A stretch of DNA of 64,000 nt. Source: Haematococcus lacustris (taxonomy: Eukaryota; Chlorophyta; Chlorophyceae; Chlamydomonadales; Haematococcaceae). How positions within the stretch are numbered: the first letter of the stretch is position 1; every line of letters begins with the position of its first letter. The notes under the pieces were generated by a model. It was not told where the DNA came from, made no database searches, and saw only the letters and a program-made list of their open reading frames with translations. Shown here piece after piece: positions 1-12,800 of this stretch. The position numbers were made by a program, and so were the translations under genes. Where the stretch lies: positions 7,122,808 through 7,186,807 of the forward strand of contig JASKMD010000031.1 of the NCBI GenBank assembly GCA_030144725.1. The letters run 5' to 3'.

Positions 1-2120
1 GCTGTGCTAACTGCCCTGCAGAGCGGCTGGGGCAGAGCTGCTGAGCCCGACCTCCCAAGACAAGCAGTAGAGACACGCCCTCCCCTCACCAAGGTCACCT
101 AGCATGGCTCCCGTGTTGTGGGGCTGACACATCAGCCTGGGCAGGGGCTGGGCAGGGCAGGGGGCTGGGCGGTGGGAGCCTCAAGCTGCCTGTCTGAGGA
201 GGTGATATTGTTTGTTTGATATGCACGTCGTGTGCCATTTTGTACCAGTAGCAGGGCTGTACATGTGAAGATTGCCCTACCCAGCTGCGTCGCAGGTCGT
301 CAGACTGTGTTTGTGTTTGTGGTGGCAGGTCCGTTATTCTGGCTGCCGCCTGCTGCTGCTCAATGCATGTCTATGGCAACATGGCAGGACTCAGCTTTTC
401 TGTGCCTGCCTGTGTGCGGTGGGGCCGAGTGCACTGGGTCAATCCATCTGCCGGAACTGTTGTTTGTTAGTTGTTCTGCCTGTGTGTGTCTGTGCACCCC
501 ATTGTGTGGGTGTGGGTGCACATGTCAGTGTTTAAATGCATGCATGTTGCATGGTTAGGTGGTTAGGCTCAATACGTGGCTCAGGAGTAGGCTCAGGTAC
601 ATTTGGTCTGGTTCTGGTCATTGATGTGGCGTTGTTGGTCGTGTTGATGCAGTTTCATGTTGCTGCAGAAAGGCTGCAGGGGGAGGTACTCCGTTTGTTG
701 GAGGTCCTTTCTGGTAGCACAGAGTAGGTTGTTTGTTGGTTGTTTTGTTAGGAAGGTAGCTGCAGGCTGCAGTGAGCATGCCGATTGAAGAATGCTTCTT
801 TACACTGTTGAGCATCGTCATGGAATGCACACGTGGAAGCGAAAGTGTAATGCCCAAATCCTTGATCGCGCAGGGTATGCTGGGAGCGCGCTGCATGGAC
901 ATGCACCTAGTAGCCAAGGTTGGTGGTAATAGACACTCACAACTAAGAGAGAACCTACCCTCGGTTACCAAAACGCTGCCGCGCTTTAGCCACATGGTTT
1001 CTGTTTATGTATTGGTAGTACCGCTACGTCGAAAAGTTCCGGACCTTTCAAAACCGGCTGCTAAGAACCGTTTCAGAGGTCTTTCATGACGTAGTACATG
1101 ACCGGCTCTAGCCCGGAGTCTGGGTGCGGGCATAGTGATGGACGTGCACACGTCCTGCTCTCAAGTTGCAACCAAGCAGCTTGGAGGCTGACGACCTAGC
1201 GGTGTGGGCCCTTTCTCATCGCAAATGGCCACGCTACGACCCTGGTTGCTGGGCTGGAGCATGCTGGCGAGATGGTGCTGCTGCCCGACCATACCCTCAA
1301 CTTCCAAACCCTACTCAGGAGCCTTCCACCAGGTTTTACCCCAGCTTTATGTCCAAGTCAGGCGCTCCCAACATGGGGTTGGTGTTAATGAAAGATTCAT
1401 GCATCACTTCATGCAAGTGATGCCCACCTAGTTGATCAGTGGCATTTCTATGCCCACCTCCCCCAGCCTCCAAACAACACAGATTTTCATGCGATCATGC
1501 CCATCTACATGATTGATCGACATGACGCAGGACATCTCGAAACCTTTGCAATCATGCCACATCAACATGGACCAACATGGATCAGAGATCTCGACATGGA
1601 ACGAAGTGTTGCCTATGGGTAGTCTCACTCGGCTACAATTCAGCTGTAGCTTCATCGGTCACACCCTTGCCGACTGCAGCCCCCTCGGCCTTGCCCATCA
1701 GCAACTTGGGTGTGAAAACTGGCGATGACGTGGCCAAGGACTTGATAACGGGGGTTAGCCCCGTACAACTACCGGGGGGGCGGAGGCGTTCCTTTACAAC
1801 CAAGGTGGGTGGTGGGAGCCAGCCACGCCCCTTCCAGACGGAGGCTCCTGCTTTGACGCACTGGAGTTATCTCCTTCCTCTTGAATAGACCACCAGGCTG
1901 TTGGCAGCCCCGACAAAACTCATTCAACAAGGAACAACATGTCGGCCTGTGGGTAATCTCACTCAGCTACTACAATCAAGTTGTAGCATCCTCGGTCGCA
2001 CCCTTGATGACTGCAAACCCCACGTAGATGGCACTTTCCCGGGACAGACCACTGGGCTCCTCATCAAAACTAACAGCATTATGCTTTGTAAGGCTGACAG
2101 CCTGTGTGAAACTACTAGGG
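1..2120. other. No recognised gene; GT-rich and unique sequence
   Basis: No reading frame here resembles a family I know. A possible last exon of a gene to the left starts after a CAG acceptor at about 21 and stops at 100-102; a TGTAA near 846 could be its poly(A) signal. This is too thin to call. The stretch from 200 to 760 is GT-rich on the plus strand, as a 3' untranslated region might be. The only structure seen is the diverged direct repeat listed separately. Confidence 0.4.
1600..2020 (+). repeat. Diverged direct repeat, two copies about 335 bp apart
   Basis: About 65 bases at 1619-1685 recur in diverged form at 1953-2020. Both copies run through a CTCACTC(G/A)GCTAC block, then a GTAGC(T/A)TC block and a GCACCCTTG-like block ending in ACTGCA. 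I see no terminal repeats or coding domain that would name the element. It may be part of an old transposon. Confidence 0.45.
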
Positions 2121-2122
2121 CC

Positions 2123-2653
2123 TTATGCATTGTGGCGGGCCCGACCATCAATGCCCCGCCGGTACTCAGCAGCCCGGTGCAACCACTGCCTGCCTTTGGG
2201 CAGCCGGTCATTGACCCGCTTGTAGCGCTGCTGGTACTCGCTGCCAATGGGGGGCAGAGCCTCAAGGTCATCCCACCGGCACAGCTCTATGGGGCGCTGC
2301 CTGCTCTCCCCGATGCGCTGCAAGTTCAGGCACCCGTTGGTGTCCCGGTCCAGCCACCTGCCCCATGGGGGGGCCTGGGGTGGTGGGGCTGGGCCAGGTG
2401 CTGCAGGGAGGGGCTGGGCCTGGGCGGGGGGAGCGGGTGGTGGGGCCTGGGCGGGGGGGGCCTGGGCTGGGGGAGGGGGAGGTGGGGCCTGGGCTGGGGC
2501 AGGGGCAGGGGGGTCCTGGGCTGGGGCTGGGGGGGGGGCCTGGGCAGGGGCAGGGGGAGGTGGAGCCTGGGCAGGGGGGGGGGGGGGGGGGCTGGGCAGG
2601 CGGAGGGGGTCCCTGGGCAGGATGGGGCGCTTGCGTTTCGCCCTCGGGGGCAT
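2123..2653 (-). pseudogene. Fanzor-type nuclease, C-terminal fragment (lineage B)
   Basis: This minus-strand frame encodes a low-complexity Pro/Ala/Gln-rich stretch (about residues 20-95) followed by the segment GRWLDRDTNGCLNLQRIGES, which matches the RuvC-III motif region (x-D-R-D-x-N-x-x-x-N) of TnpB/Fanzor nucleases. It is the same lineage as the fragments at 28.2 kb and in the triplicated unit, but more diverged. Nothing corresponding to RuvC-I or RuvC-II is visible upstream on the minus strand to about 3 kb, so this is a fragment rather than a working gene. It lies just downstream of the MOT2-type gene, whose 3' untranslated region may run into it. The Pro-rich part corresponds to a G-rich tract at 2350-2620 on the plus strand. 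Confidence 0.6.
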
Positions 2654-3011
2654 CTCAGGGATTTAGTTACATTATCCAAGCGGAGTGGCTGTGTTGGGGT
2701 GTGCATCAGGTTGGCATCTAACCGGAGCGCCGGCAACCGGAGTAGGGCGGAAGTGAGGTCCATTACATATCAATTACATGGAGCGGGACACAAAACCAGG
2801 CCAGGCCTTAGCTGCCATTTCAACTTGTTGGCCATCAAAGCTAGTCTGGTGTCGACCAGGCTGTTGGCAGACAGGCCGAAGAGGTCGATCAGACAGGCCC
2901 AGGGAGCTCTGGCCGTCAATGGGAGCTCAGACAGTCGGTCACCCTGTCACTGCTCTGCCAGAGTGCGCTTCTATAAATGCTCTTCTTGAACGTCTGAGGT
3001 CGGTCAGACAG

Positions 3012-6000
3012 TCAGTGAGCAGGGGAGGTCGCCATGCGGGCTCGGCTGGCTGAAGGCCGCGCCTTGCTGCTGTCTACAGGGCCTGTGGCGGTGCTTGCGC
3101 TGGGGTGTGCTGCGCCCTCCGCTGCTATGTGGCCTGGTCCAGACTCGGTGTTGCATGTCAGCTGGTTCAGCCGCAGCTGGCACAGCACGCATGCGCCCAG
3201 GAGCAGGATGCACAGGCCGAACATCACAGACAACGGGAAATCGCTGACCTGGGCAACATGGGTGCATGGTAGAGAACAGTGAATGTAGGAGGGATGTAGT
3301 AAGGATGTGCACATCACGAGCCAGATCTTTCACAAGGTGCATTCAGGCCAGGCATGGCCAGGTCAAGGCATGACTTTTAGCTCTTGAAGGCACACGGTCC
3401 GTCACTTGCTGTTGGTGTTGTGCAGGCAAGGTTCTCAGCCAGGAGGCAGCTACACATCACACACAGCCTCTAGGGGTAGCCAGCCACCTACTCACACACA
3501 GCGCCAGCCCCTGCTTACTAGCCCCTGCCTGCCGCTGCCAGCCCCTGCTAACCAGCCCCTGCACACTGCCTGCCCCTGCACTGCCCCAGCCCCACACATT
3601 GCCAGCTGCTGCACACCGGCAGCCATGCTGCAGCAGCTGCGCAGCCGCAGCCCTGACCCCGCCCCTCCCCCCTCCCCTCGTCCCCTGCGCCCTCTGCCAG
3701 CCCGCCTGCTGCCCCTGCGCCCCTGAGCCGCCCACCTTGCACAGCACCAAGCACACGAACATGTTGAGCGGGATGCGGAAGAGGTTGATGATGGTGGAGC
3801 GCGTTTCCTCAGGCAGGTACAGCGCCCTGAGGGCCATCATGCTGGGCCAAAACATGCCCACACACGCCTCAAACAGGCAGAAGGCCACCAGCTGCAGCTT
3901 GCCTTGCAGGCTGATGCTGGCCTGCTGGGGCCCACTGCCCAGGGATGAGCCTGCCAATGGATCAGGAAGGGAGGCGGGCAAGAGTGAGAGGGCAGTGGGC
4001 ACACGGGCCTGAGCTGGACAGTGATTTGGGTGTACAAATGATGCATGCACCCCATGCAGGTCACACTGCATACCTGCATGCATGCTACAGCCCAATCACA
4101 CATGGACGTCATGGTGCATGCGCCTAATGCATGTATCATGCCATGCGGGTATATTCGCCGCACCGCACCTGTCAGTGCAGGTCTGTGCTCCAGATGGAAC
4201 ATGAAGGGCACGGTGAGTGATGCGCTGGCCAGGAGGTAGACCAGGGGCATGTAGCGGTGCGGCGACATGCTCTTCAGCAGCTTGCCAGTCAGCGCAGAGC
4301 CCAGCATGCATGCGGTCATGAAGCAGGAGAAGATGATGCCGTGGGGCACCTTCTCCCCTCTGGGGCTCAGGGCCGGGGTCCACAGGAATACAAACGTGAA
4401 CCTGGCACACCAGGCAGGCAGGGCAGGCAGGGCAACAGCCTCAGCGATGGGGGTGGTGGTAGTGGCGGCGGCAGTAGTGGGTCATTGTAAGCTGACGCAC
4501 AAGTAAGAAACCCCCCTGCAGGCTGTTCGACCCCGGGCAAGGGTGGCTCCCATGACTTCTACACTGTGCTACTGCCTGCGCCTACTGCCACCGCTGCTGG
4601 TGCCGGTGCTCCTGCCGCTGGTGCCCCTGCATCTCCCCACCAACAGCACCAGCAGTACACCACCTACATGGAGCCTTCAAACATGGCTTGCATGGCCCCC
4701 AGCAATGCCACGCGCTGATCTGCAGGAACAAGGATGGCAGCACACCTGCGCAGTGTGGGGCAGGTGTGGGGCCCTTGGCTTTGCCTGCCCAGGCTATCAG
4801 TGAGAGAGGGGTGGGGGGTCACAACATCGCAAGCGCATGCGCTGCAGACACTGACTTGTGTGCCGGGCATGCCATGGCATGGCATGTGTCACCCTCCCTT
4901 CCTCCCTCCCTCCCTGCCTCCCTCCCCACCTCGCTCCTTCCCCAGCTCAATCACCTTTGGCGATGGCGGCTGCAGCCGCCTGGAACTGGCTGGCCAAGCT
5001 GTGCTCAGAGCTGTCTCCATAGTTCTCTGTCCAGGTCAGCGCAATGGCACATGCGCCCAGCACCATGATCACCACAGCGGCGTCAAACGATGCCACCTGC
5101 AGGCACAGCGCACAGCCACCTGCCAGATGAGGCAAACAGCCCCAGGACAGGCGCTGCCAGGGTATCCCCTTCCTCCCCTCACCTACCATCTGATCCCTTA
5201 CCCCCACCTCCGCCGCTCCACCCCCTTCCACCCCAAGTGCTCCAGCCTCCCTTCTACCCCCCTTCAACTACACACCCCTACCCACCCCCACCACTCCACC
5301 CCCACCCCACCCGCTCCACCCCCTCCTCCCACCCGCACCGTTCCACCCCCACCCACACACAAGCCCCCAGCGCTCCTCCCCCCTCCCAGCCCTGTGCACC
5401 TCTCCATGCCCTCAGTGTCACAGCCCCGCCACCCCCTCAGCGCTAGGTCCAGGCGCACCCACCGGCCCCAGCTTCATGTCCTCAACCAGCACGTTGCCCA
5501 CCAGGCCTGACAGGATGGCCATGAGGCCGCCTCCTAGGAAGGACGCCTTGCTGAACACGTCCCCCAGCAGCGCATCACTGAAGCTGCGGCTGACATGCTC
5601 CGCCACCAGCCAGGACTCAAAGGCTGAGAACAGCAGCGAGGTGGCGATGCCACCCAGCAGCCGGCCCACCATCAGCATCCAGAAGTTGCCAGAGTGCTTA
5701 GTCAGGCATGACAGGCTGTAGATGATCATGTAGGCGAGGGACGCCAGACGTCTCCCGCTGCAGGACATGGGTCAGCAGAGGTGTCCATGGAGGTGGCACT
5801 CTGGACATAAGCCAGGAGGCTGGGGCATGCATGCTGTTGCATGGGTGCACAGCTTCACTCAATATTTGTCTGCACTCACTACTTGTCTGCAAGAGCCCCA
5901 GCCAGTGTCCCAAACACCATGGAAGACGCAAAGCCAGCAACAAAGAGGATGCCGATGTCCCCGACAGTGTAGCCATAGTGCTCATAGAGAGCATAGATGT

Positions 6001-6252
6001 AGGGCCCTTGTAGCCAGTCCCCAGCTGCGGGGAAGTCGTGCAAGACAGTTAATGTTGAGCTGCAGAGCAAAGACGTCCTAGGATGCGGCAGCTCGCACCC
6101 ATGGCGAGCGAGTACACGAGCAGGTAATTGTTTTGAAAGACCGCGAAGTCAGCAGGCCTGCTGTCCCTGCTAGATGCGCCTGGCAGCGCCAGCTGGATAG
6201 AGACCGTCATGCACAGCAGCGTTCCTAGCAGGGCCGGGATGAACTGCAACAT
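3012..6252 (-). CDS. MOT2: Molybdate transporter, MFSD5/MOT2 type (8 exons, 490 aa)
   Basis: Integral membrane transporter of the major facilitator superfamily; the plant and algal MFSD5/MOT2 group carries molybdate. Exons read on the minus strand are 6252-6099, 6024-5880, 5757-5463, 5096-4955, 4719-4668, 4401-4169, 3950-3736 and 3248-3012. All junctions are GT...AG and keep phase, giving 490 residues, close to the family length. Diagnostic stretches are AGDWLQGPYIYALYEHYGY near the N-terminus, GRLLGGIATSLLFSAFESWL, the SWTENYGD-like WTENYGD block, ALLGAMQAMFEGSM, LWTPALSP, and FEACVGMFWPSMM followed by RIPLNMFVC. The start ATG at 6252 opens a hydrophobic first segment. The last exon ends in a charged Ser/Ala-rich tail. 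TGTAA signals lie 230-350 bases past the stop (minus strand, 2778-2774 and 2671-2667). Nothing is broken. The family assignment is firm; molybdate as substrate is inferred from the family. Confidence 0.9.
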
Positions 6253-6850
6253 CTAGTGCGACGATGCACTAGATATCTGCGCGCAACCCCCGTGAGCTCA
6301 TAGGAGGAGCAGGACGTCGCAGTGCTAGTTACGAGCATTGACGACGGTGGGTCGCATCAATGCGATACACCACCAATCAAACCGAACCGCATGGACCGTA
6401 TTTTAAAGCAACACTGTGTAAACACCCTGTCAAAAGTTGACCTGACCTGGCCGGGCGGGTGGTGGTGTGAAGTGACCACTGGTATTAACATTACGCATGA
6501 CCTGACATGAACACATCCTAAACGACGTCACACATGACTAGGCTAGAAAAATATAATATCCCAGATTGGCCCTACGCGTGATTCCCTACCGTGTGTGAGC
6601 GAGAGCTACGGGAGCTGGAGCTAACAACGGAGGCACACACACCAGTCGGGAGGAGCTGGAGAGCGTAGGCTGAGTGCAGGGGTGACATATGACCCGGGCG
6701 GAGTACAAATATGAAGAATAGCTCTGGACGTCGTCAATTCACTCACAACATCAACAGTATAGGCAAGCAACCTTGCTAACCTCGCTATGAATACACTGGG
6801 CTACGAATCCCGTAACCTCGGCGCCCCGCCTCGCGCCGGAGTCTGCCGGG
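6253..6850. other. Intergenic region between two minus-strand genes
   Basis: No gene is visible. It should contain the promoter of the MOT2-type gene (just above 6252) and the 3' untranslated region of the dehydrogenase gene. About 6588-6680 resembles the region at 23352-23440 past the retrotransposon tail: both have GTGTGTGAG, then AGAGCTA, then GGAGGCACACACACCAG and GAGCTGGAG in the same order. This suggests a short copy of the same repeat. Confidence 0.5.
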
Positions 6851-9800
6851 TTAGGAGGAGGCTGCAGGCTGGCCCTGTGCCGCGCCAGTCAACGGGGCCG
6901 CTGCGTGGAAGCCCTCCTTCAAAAACTTGCACGCCTCTTGCACCTCAGCCTGCTTCCGCTGCGCACTCCATCCCAGTTCGCCTACGTGCAGCGCGGATCA
7001 GGATATGGGAAGCAGACACCAAGCCCAGCGCAGCGCAGCGCAGGTGCAGTGTGACCCCAAAGTTGGCATGGCTGCTGCAGTGCAAGTTCCTCACTGAGCC
7101 GGACACTCAGACAGCCACGGGGGGGGGATGTCAGCACATGCAACATGCCTTCTCTTGCCACCATGCACCACAAGCCATGCCACAGGCAGCATGACGCCTG
7201 GTGCAGGACTTGACGCTGCACAGGGCTGCTGGGCGTCCTCCAAGGGCTGCAAGGGCTGCAAGCTGCAAGGTGGGGGAGCCAGGAGCAGCCCTGCATGCCC
7301 TGACCTGCCATGAGTTCAGCCACCCGGGGCACGGCGTCCTGGCAGGCTGCGACGTCCAGGAAGGCCAAGCGGGTGCGGCGAGCAAGAAAATCAGCCACGC
7401 GCTCACAGTACTCGTGCTGCACCACAGGGCCAGACGAGGTCAGCAGGAGAAGGCAGTGTGCAGGGTGGCTGGTGGGGAAGCTTAAAGAAGAAGAAGACTA
7501 CTCCAGCAGAGCCAGGATCCAATCAGGGAGGAGCTCTGCCTGGGCCACGGCGCGCTCCCAAAAAGATGTGGGGGAACATTGGCAGGCCGTGGACAGCATT
7601 GGGTCAGACAGGGGGCGCTGGCCCTGACAGGGGGCGCTGGCCCTGACAGGGGGCACTGGCCCTGACAGGGGGCGCTGGCCCTGCACATGGCAGGTACTGG
7701 CAAGGAAGGGAGAGAGTGCAGGAGTTTTCGTGTGGGGACAAGGGGGGTGACCGGGTGAGGATGGGAGAGGGGTAGCCACTGGTGAAGTCACTTTCACCCC
7801 AAGGCTGACCTCACACTACGCACCTTTGCCCTGCTCCACGCTACATTACCTATGCCATCTGGCAGCCCCCAAGCCCGATGCCACTATCCCTGCCCCCCAC
7901 ACACCTCCCCCTTCCCGCGCCTGCTGACTGCCTGGGGCTGGCTGCGCCTCACCCTGACGCAGTAGAGCACCTCCGCCTCCAGGTATGGGTGTCCCTCTAC
8001 CAGGGGCTGGGTCAGCCCTGATGTGTCTGCCAGGGCCACCACCTTGGCTGCCTGGTCACCGTAGGCATGTGCCAGGTGCCATGCGGCCGCAGTGCCCAGG
8101 CGCAGCTTGGCGCCGCTGCCCCTTCCGTGCTGCTGTGCTAGCTGCAGGGGGGTGAGCAGCAGCGAGGGTGTGTGATCACATGTCAACTGTGCTATTCAGC
8201 TGCTTACCAGCTTCCTGCAAGCTTCCTACCAGCTCACGAACAGCTCCTTGCCAGCTTCCCACCAGCCCCGTAGTTCTCCATGTACCCAGGGGTGGCCAAG
8301 GCCCTGCTACCTGCATCCTAGGGGCCACCCCGCACACCCAGCTCACCTCCACAGCCAGGGTGGGCCGGAAGCCGGCTGCGCCCAGCAGCGCCAGCTTGTG
8401 CGTGGCACAGGGCTTGGTGTTCAGGGGCAGGCGCCCTGAGGCTACTGCAGCGTCCACTGCCTCCTCTGCCATGCGCCGGTATGTGGTCCACTTGCCACCC
8501 GTCACGTTCAGCAGCCCGTCATCGTCCATGAAGATGACTGAACAGCAGCAACAGCGGCGTCAGGGGCAGCAGCAGCAGCAGCAGCGGCATCAAGCCATGA
8601 GGCAGTGTCTGTTGAGCTTGTTCCAAGCAGCAGCAGTATCATCAGCAGCGTTGGTAAGGTGAAATTGGGTAGGTGGGGGAGGGGGAGGGGGAGGGGTGGC
8701 TGCAGAGTTATGCCCCAGCATGGTCCTACCGTGGTCTCGCACCACGCTGGCCGTGTCCTTGGCTTTGGCCTTGGGGTTGCAAGGCAGGGGCCGCAGCCCG
8801 CTCCATGTGGACTGCACGTCGGAGCGAGGCACCCTGACACCCAGGTAGTCGCCCACAGTGTCCAGGATGAACTGCACCTCCGCCTCACTGGACTGTGGCC
8901 GGTCTGTCACCTGGGCAGGCAGGCACAGGCGGAGGCACACACAGAGTGGGCTAGGCAGGAGTAGGGGCAGGAGTAGGGGCAGGACTGGGTGCGGGGCAGC
9001 AGGAGGGGCAGGAGGGGGTTAGGGGAAGGTCTGATGATGAGCTAGTTTAGGCAACTGGTGAGTGAGGGTGGAGGTCAGTGCACCCCTCGCTACCCACCCT
9101 CGCACCTCACAGCCAGCGTCTGTGGTGCCTGCGATGACGTAGCCTTGGAAGGGCAGTACAAACACCACTCGCCCGTCCTTGGTCTGCAGCGTGCAGCCAT
9201 GCATAGGTAAATGTTGGTAGAGTCACCTCACCATGGCAGAGCCGGGCACGGTGGCAGAGTGGCATGCTGAGTTATAGGCAGGGACTCATCATGCGAGTGC
9301 AACGCTCGCTGACTTGGGTGTGACGGGCGGCGACGTCATCTCGAGCAGTGCGTCTCCCGGGTGTTTGTACGGACCTTGGGAATAATGATGCCGGTGTCGG
9401 CCGAGCCGTAGTATCCAGGAAGTGTGACGTGGGCGCCCGAGCTTGCATTCACAGTGGTTGGTGCGTCACGGTCGGACAGGCGCCGTACCGTATCGCACCA
9501 GGGGCCAGTGGCGTTGATGACCTGGCGGGCGTACACGTCCATCTGCTCCCCTGCAGCGTGCGAGGCAACAAGGCTGAGGAAGCGAGGCGCTAGACTCGCA
9601 GCATGACACGTACAGGCTACCTTATCAGGCATGAGCGGGGCCACGACCACACAGGCTTGCCAGTACACTATAGGTAATGCAATCTGCCAAAACATCAAGA
9701 AAGGTGGAGGGACCCATGCGCACATGGTGTGGTGGATTAGCAGTCTGCTACAGTTGCGTGCATGGCGGGTGCGCAGCTTGTTAATGAGGCCAGGCACATC

Positions 9801-12800
9801 TTTCCAGGTCACAGCCACGCCGTTGTGACACCTACTGCAGCACAGACGGGTGCTGCCTTGAGCTGTGACTCCAGCTTTGTGGAGGGGAGGGGGACAGCGC
9901 CTCACCAGTGGATGCGTCTTGGCACTGCACGCCCACGATCTTGCCATCACTGTTCTGTGGGCAAGTCAGGGAGGCAGGCAAGCAGATGAGTAGGCAAGCA
10001 GGCGAGCATGCAGGCAAAGGACATGGCTGCGGGCAAGTAGACGGGTAGGCAGACGCACATGACCGCAGGCAGTTCAGGTAGGCAGCCAGGTAAGTAAGGG
10101 GAGGCTGAGTTGCTGTGGTGCCAAATCATGAGCAAAGCCATGATATTCTTTCAGCACTAGTTCAGTAGGCCCGTCCCACATCGGACGGACAGAAAGACAT
10201 GGCTGCAATGCGTGGCTGGGACGGCCGTAAAGCTACAACCTGTTGAAGGCCCAATGCAACATGTTCAAAGCATCAACAGCAAAGCAGTAGTAAAGCAAAG
10301 TTAACGTTGTGCCAACATGTCGTTATGCCAATATGTTGTCATGCCATCATGCCAATATGTTGTTACGCCATCATGCCATGTTGGTTGTCGGTTGACTGCT
10401 GCCCCTGCCTGGTGGTGGGAGCAGGCCGCGCCCTAGGCGGTAGCTCCTCCCTTGATGCACGCCGGTGAATACCGGAGTAGTCTTCTTCTTCTTCTTTCTT
10501 CTTCTTCTTCTTCTTGCTGCCTCTGCTGCTGCTGCCCCTGCTACTGCTACCCCTGCTGCTGCCCCTGCTGTTGCTGCCCCTGCTGCTGCTGCCCCTGCTA
10601 CTGCTACCCCTGCTGCTGCTGATGATGATGCCGCTGCTGCTGCCCCTGCTGCTGCCGCCGCCGCCACTGCCGCTGCCGCTGCTGCCGCTACTGCCGCTGC
10701 CGCTGCAGCCCCTGCTGCTCCTGCCCCTGCTGCTGCTGGTGATGATGCCGCTGCTGCTGCCCCTGCTGCTGCCCCTGCTGCTGCCCCCTGCTGCTGCCGC
10801 CGCCGCCGCTGCCGCTGATGCCGCTGCCGCTGCTGCTGCTGGTGCTGATGATGATGATGCCACTGCTGCCACTGCTGCCGCTGCTGCCGTTGCTGCCCCT
10901 GCCGCCCCTGCTGCTGCTGCCCCTGCCCCTGCTGCCCCTGCTGCCCCTGCTGCTGCTACCCCTGCTGCTGCTGCAGCTGCTGCTGCTGCCCCTGTTGCTG
11001 CTGCCGCTGCCGCTGCTGCCCCTGCTGCTGCTGCCCCTGCTGCTGCTGCTGCTGCTGCCCCTGCTGCCACTGCTGCCGCTGCCGCTGCTGCCCCTGCTGC
11101 CCCTGCTGCTGCTGCCCCTGCTGCCACTGCTGCCGCTGCCGCTGCTGCCCCTGCTGCCCCTGCTGCTGCCGCCGCCGCCGCTGGCGCCGCTGCCGCTGCT
11201 GCCCCTGCTGCTTCTGCCCTTGCACCTACTGCCCCTGCCGCCCCTGCCCCTGCTGCCCCTGCTGCCCCTGCTGCTGCTGCCCCTGCTGCTGCTCCCCCTG
11301 CTGCTGCTGCCCCTGCTGCCCCTGCTGCTTCTGCCCCTGCCCCTACTGCCCCTGCCGCCCCTGCCCCTGCCGCCCCTGTTACTGCTGCCCCTGCTGCTGC
11401 TGCCCCTACTACTGCTGCCCCTGCTGCTGCTGCCCCTGCTGCTGCTGCCCCTACTACTGCAGCCCCTGCTGCTGCTGCCCCTGCTGCTGCTGCCCTTGCT
11501 GCTCCTGCCCCTGCTGTTGCCTGCTGCCTACCGCTGCCTACTGCTGCCTTCTGCTGCCCCTGCTGCCCCTCTTACTGCTGCCCCTGCTGCTGCTGCCCCT
11601 GCTACTGCTGCCCCTACTGCTGCTGGTGATGATGCCGCTGCTGCTGCCCCTGCTGTTGCCGCCGCAACCGCTGCTGCTGCTGTCCCTGCCGCAGCTGCTG
11701 CTGCTGCCCCAGCTGCTGCTGCCCCTGCTGCTCGCCTGGCTGCTTTTCGGGGCTAGACACCTGCCATCAGGTGCATTGGGGACGTGACGCTCCCTTGCGC
11801 TGAAGCCGAGGCTGTGCACGCCACCCACGCCACGGCCAAGCGCCGCATCCGTGAGGTGCAGCCCAGTCCTGGCCCTGGACTGCGGCTGTCAGTTCAAATT
11901 GATGAACCAACCTGGACTATGTTCATTTCATTCAAAGTGATGGACCAACCTGCGTGATGTTACATCTCATTCCGCGCACTGGCGCCACCACGTGCCGAGC
12001 CATAACCGCAGCTCAAACGTAATATTTAGTCTCAAAAAGTCGCCAATCGAAAATGATCTCACTGCCCAGTGCAGAACTGGGGCTGTCTTCTTGTATGGTA
12101 GTTGGCTCTGATTAGAGGAGGCTGTGCGCGCGTTTCAGGCCATTCCGAGCACATTTTTCATCTCGACCCCCTAATTTTTTTATGAAGATGAAAATGCTGC
12201 TGCATGCTCAGGACCTGTGAATGGCATTTAAACAGCCTCCTTGCTCCTCACCTTGATAAGGCTACGGCAGGGCATGTAGTTCAGGACTGCAGCCCCTCCA
12301 GCCGCCGCGGAGCAGGCTAATGTCACGTTCAACCGAGCATCATCAAACTGGCCATCAAAGTACAAAATCTGCAGGCAGGACATGCAGCAGCAGCAGCCTC
12401 AGCCGCAGCCTCAGCTGCAGAAGCCGCACACGCTGCTGATCTCACTGTTGCCGCTACTCGTATACAACAGTACAGAGGCTGTGACACCAAGAACTGCGCA
12501 TACTCACTGCCATGCAGAAGCTGTGACATCATGAACTGCCTCAGTCCACGGAGTGCTGGGCACTGGCAAGCACCACGTGGTGCTCTAGCAGCCAACCGGG
12601 GTGCTACCCTGTCCATGTCAGTGTACCTGTGACCTTCAGTTTTGGTCACACCCTACCAGGTATGTGTGCAAACAGCATTGGGCTGTTGCACCCAGCTGCA
12701 ACCAGTGCAGGCCTGATTGGCTGGAGGGGGAGGAGGGGACCCACCCACCCCGCCCTTGAGACGCCTCCCCTCCATGCTGGTGGCCAGGGTGGGCAGGCGG

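Noticed and set aside
22..102. Last exon of a gene to the left of the window
   Set aside because: Only 26 codons after a CAG acceptor, with no recognisable family; cannot be supported.
10371..11756. Long poly-Ala/Pro, poly-Leu/Pro and Ser/Gly/Arg frames on both strands
   Set aside because: They lie wholly in the CTG-rich repeat within intron 6 of the dehydrogenase and are open in several frames at once.
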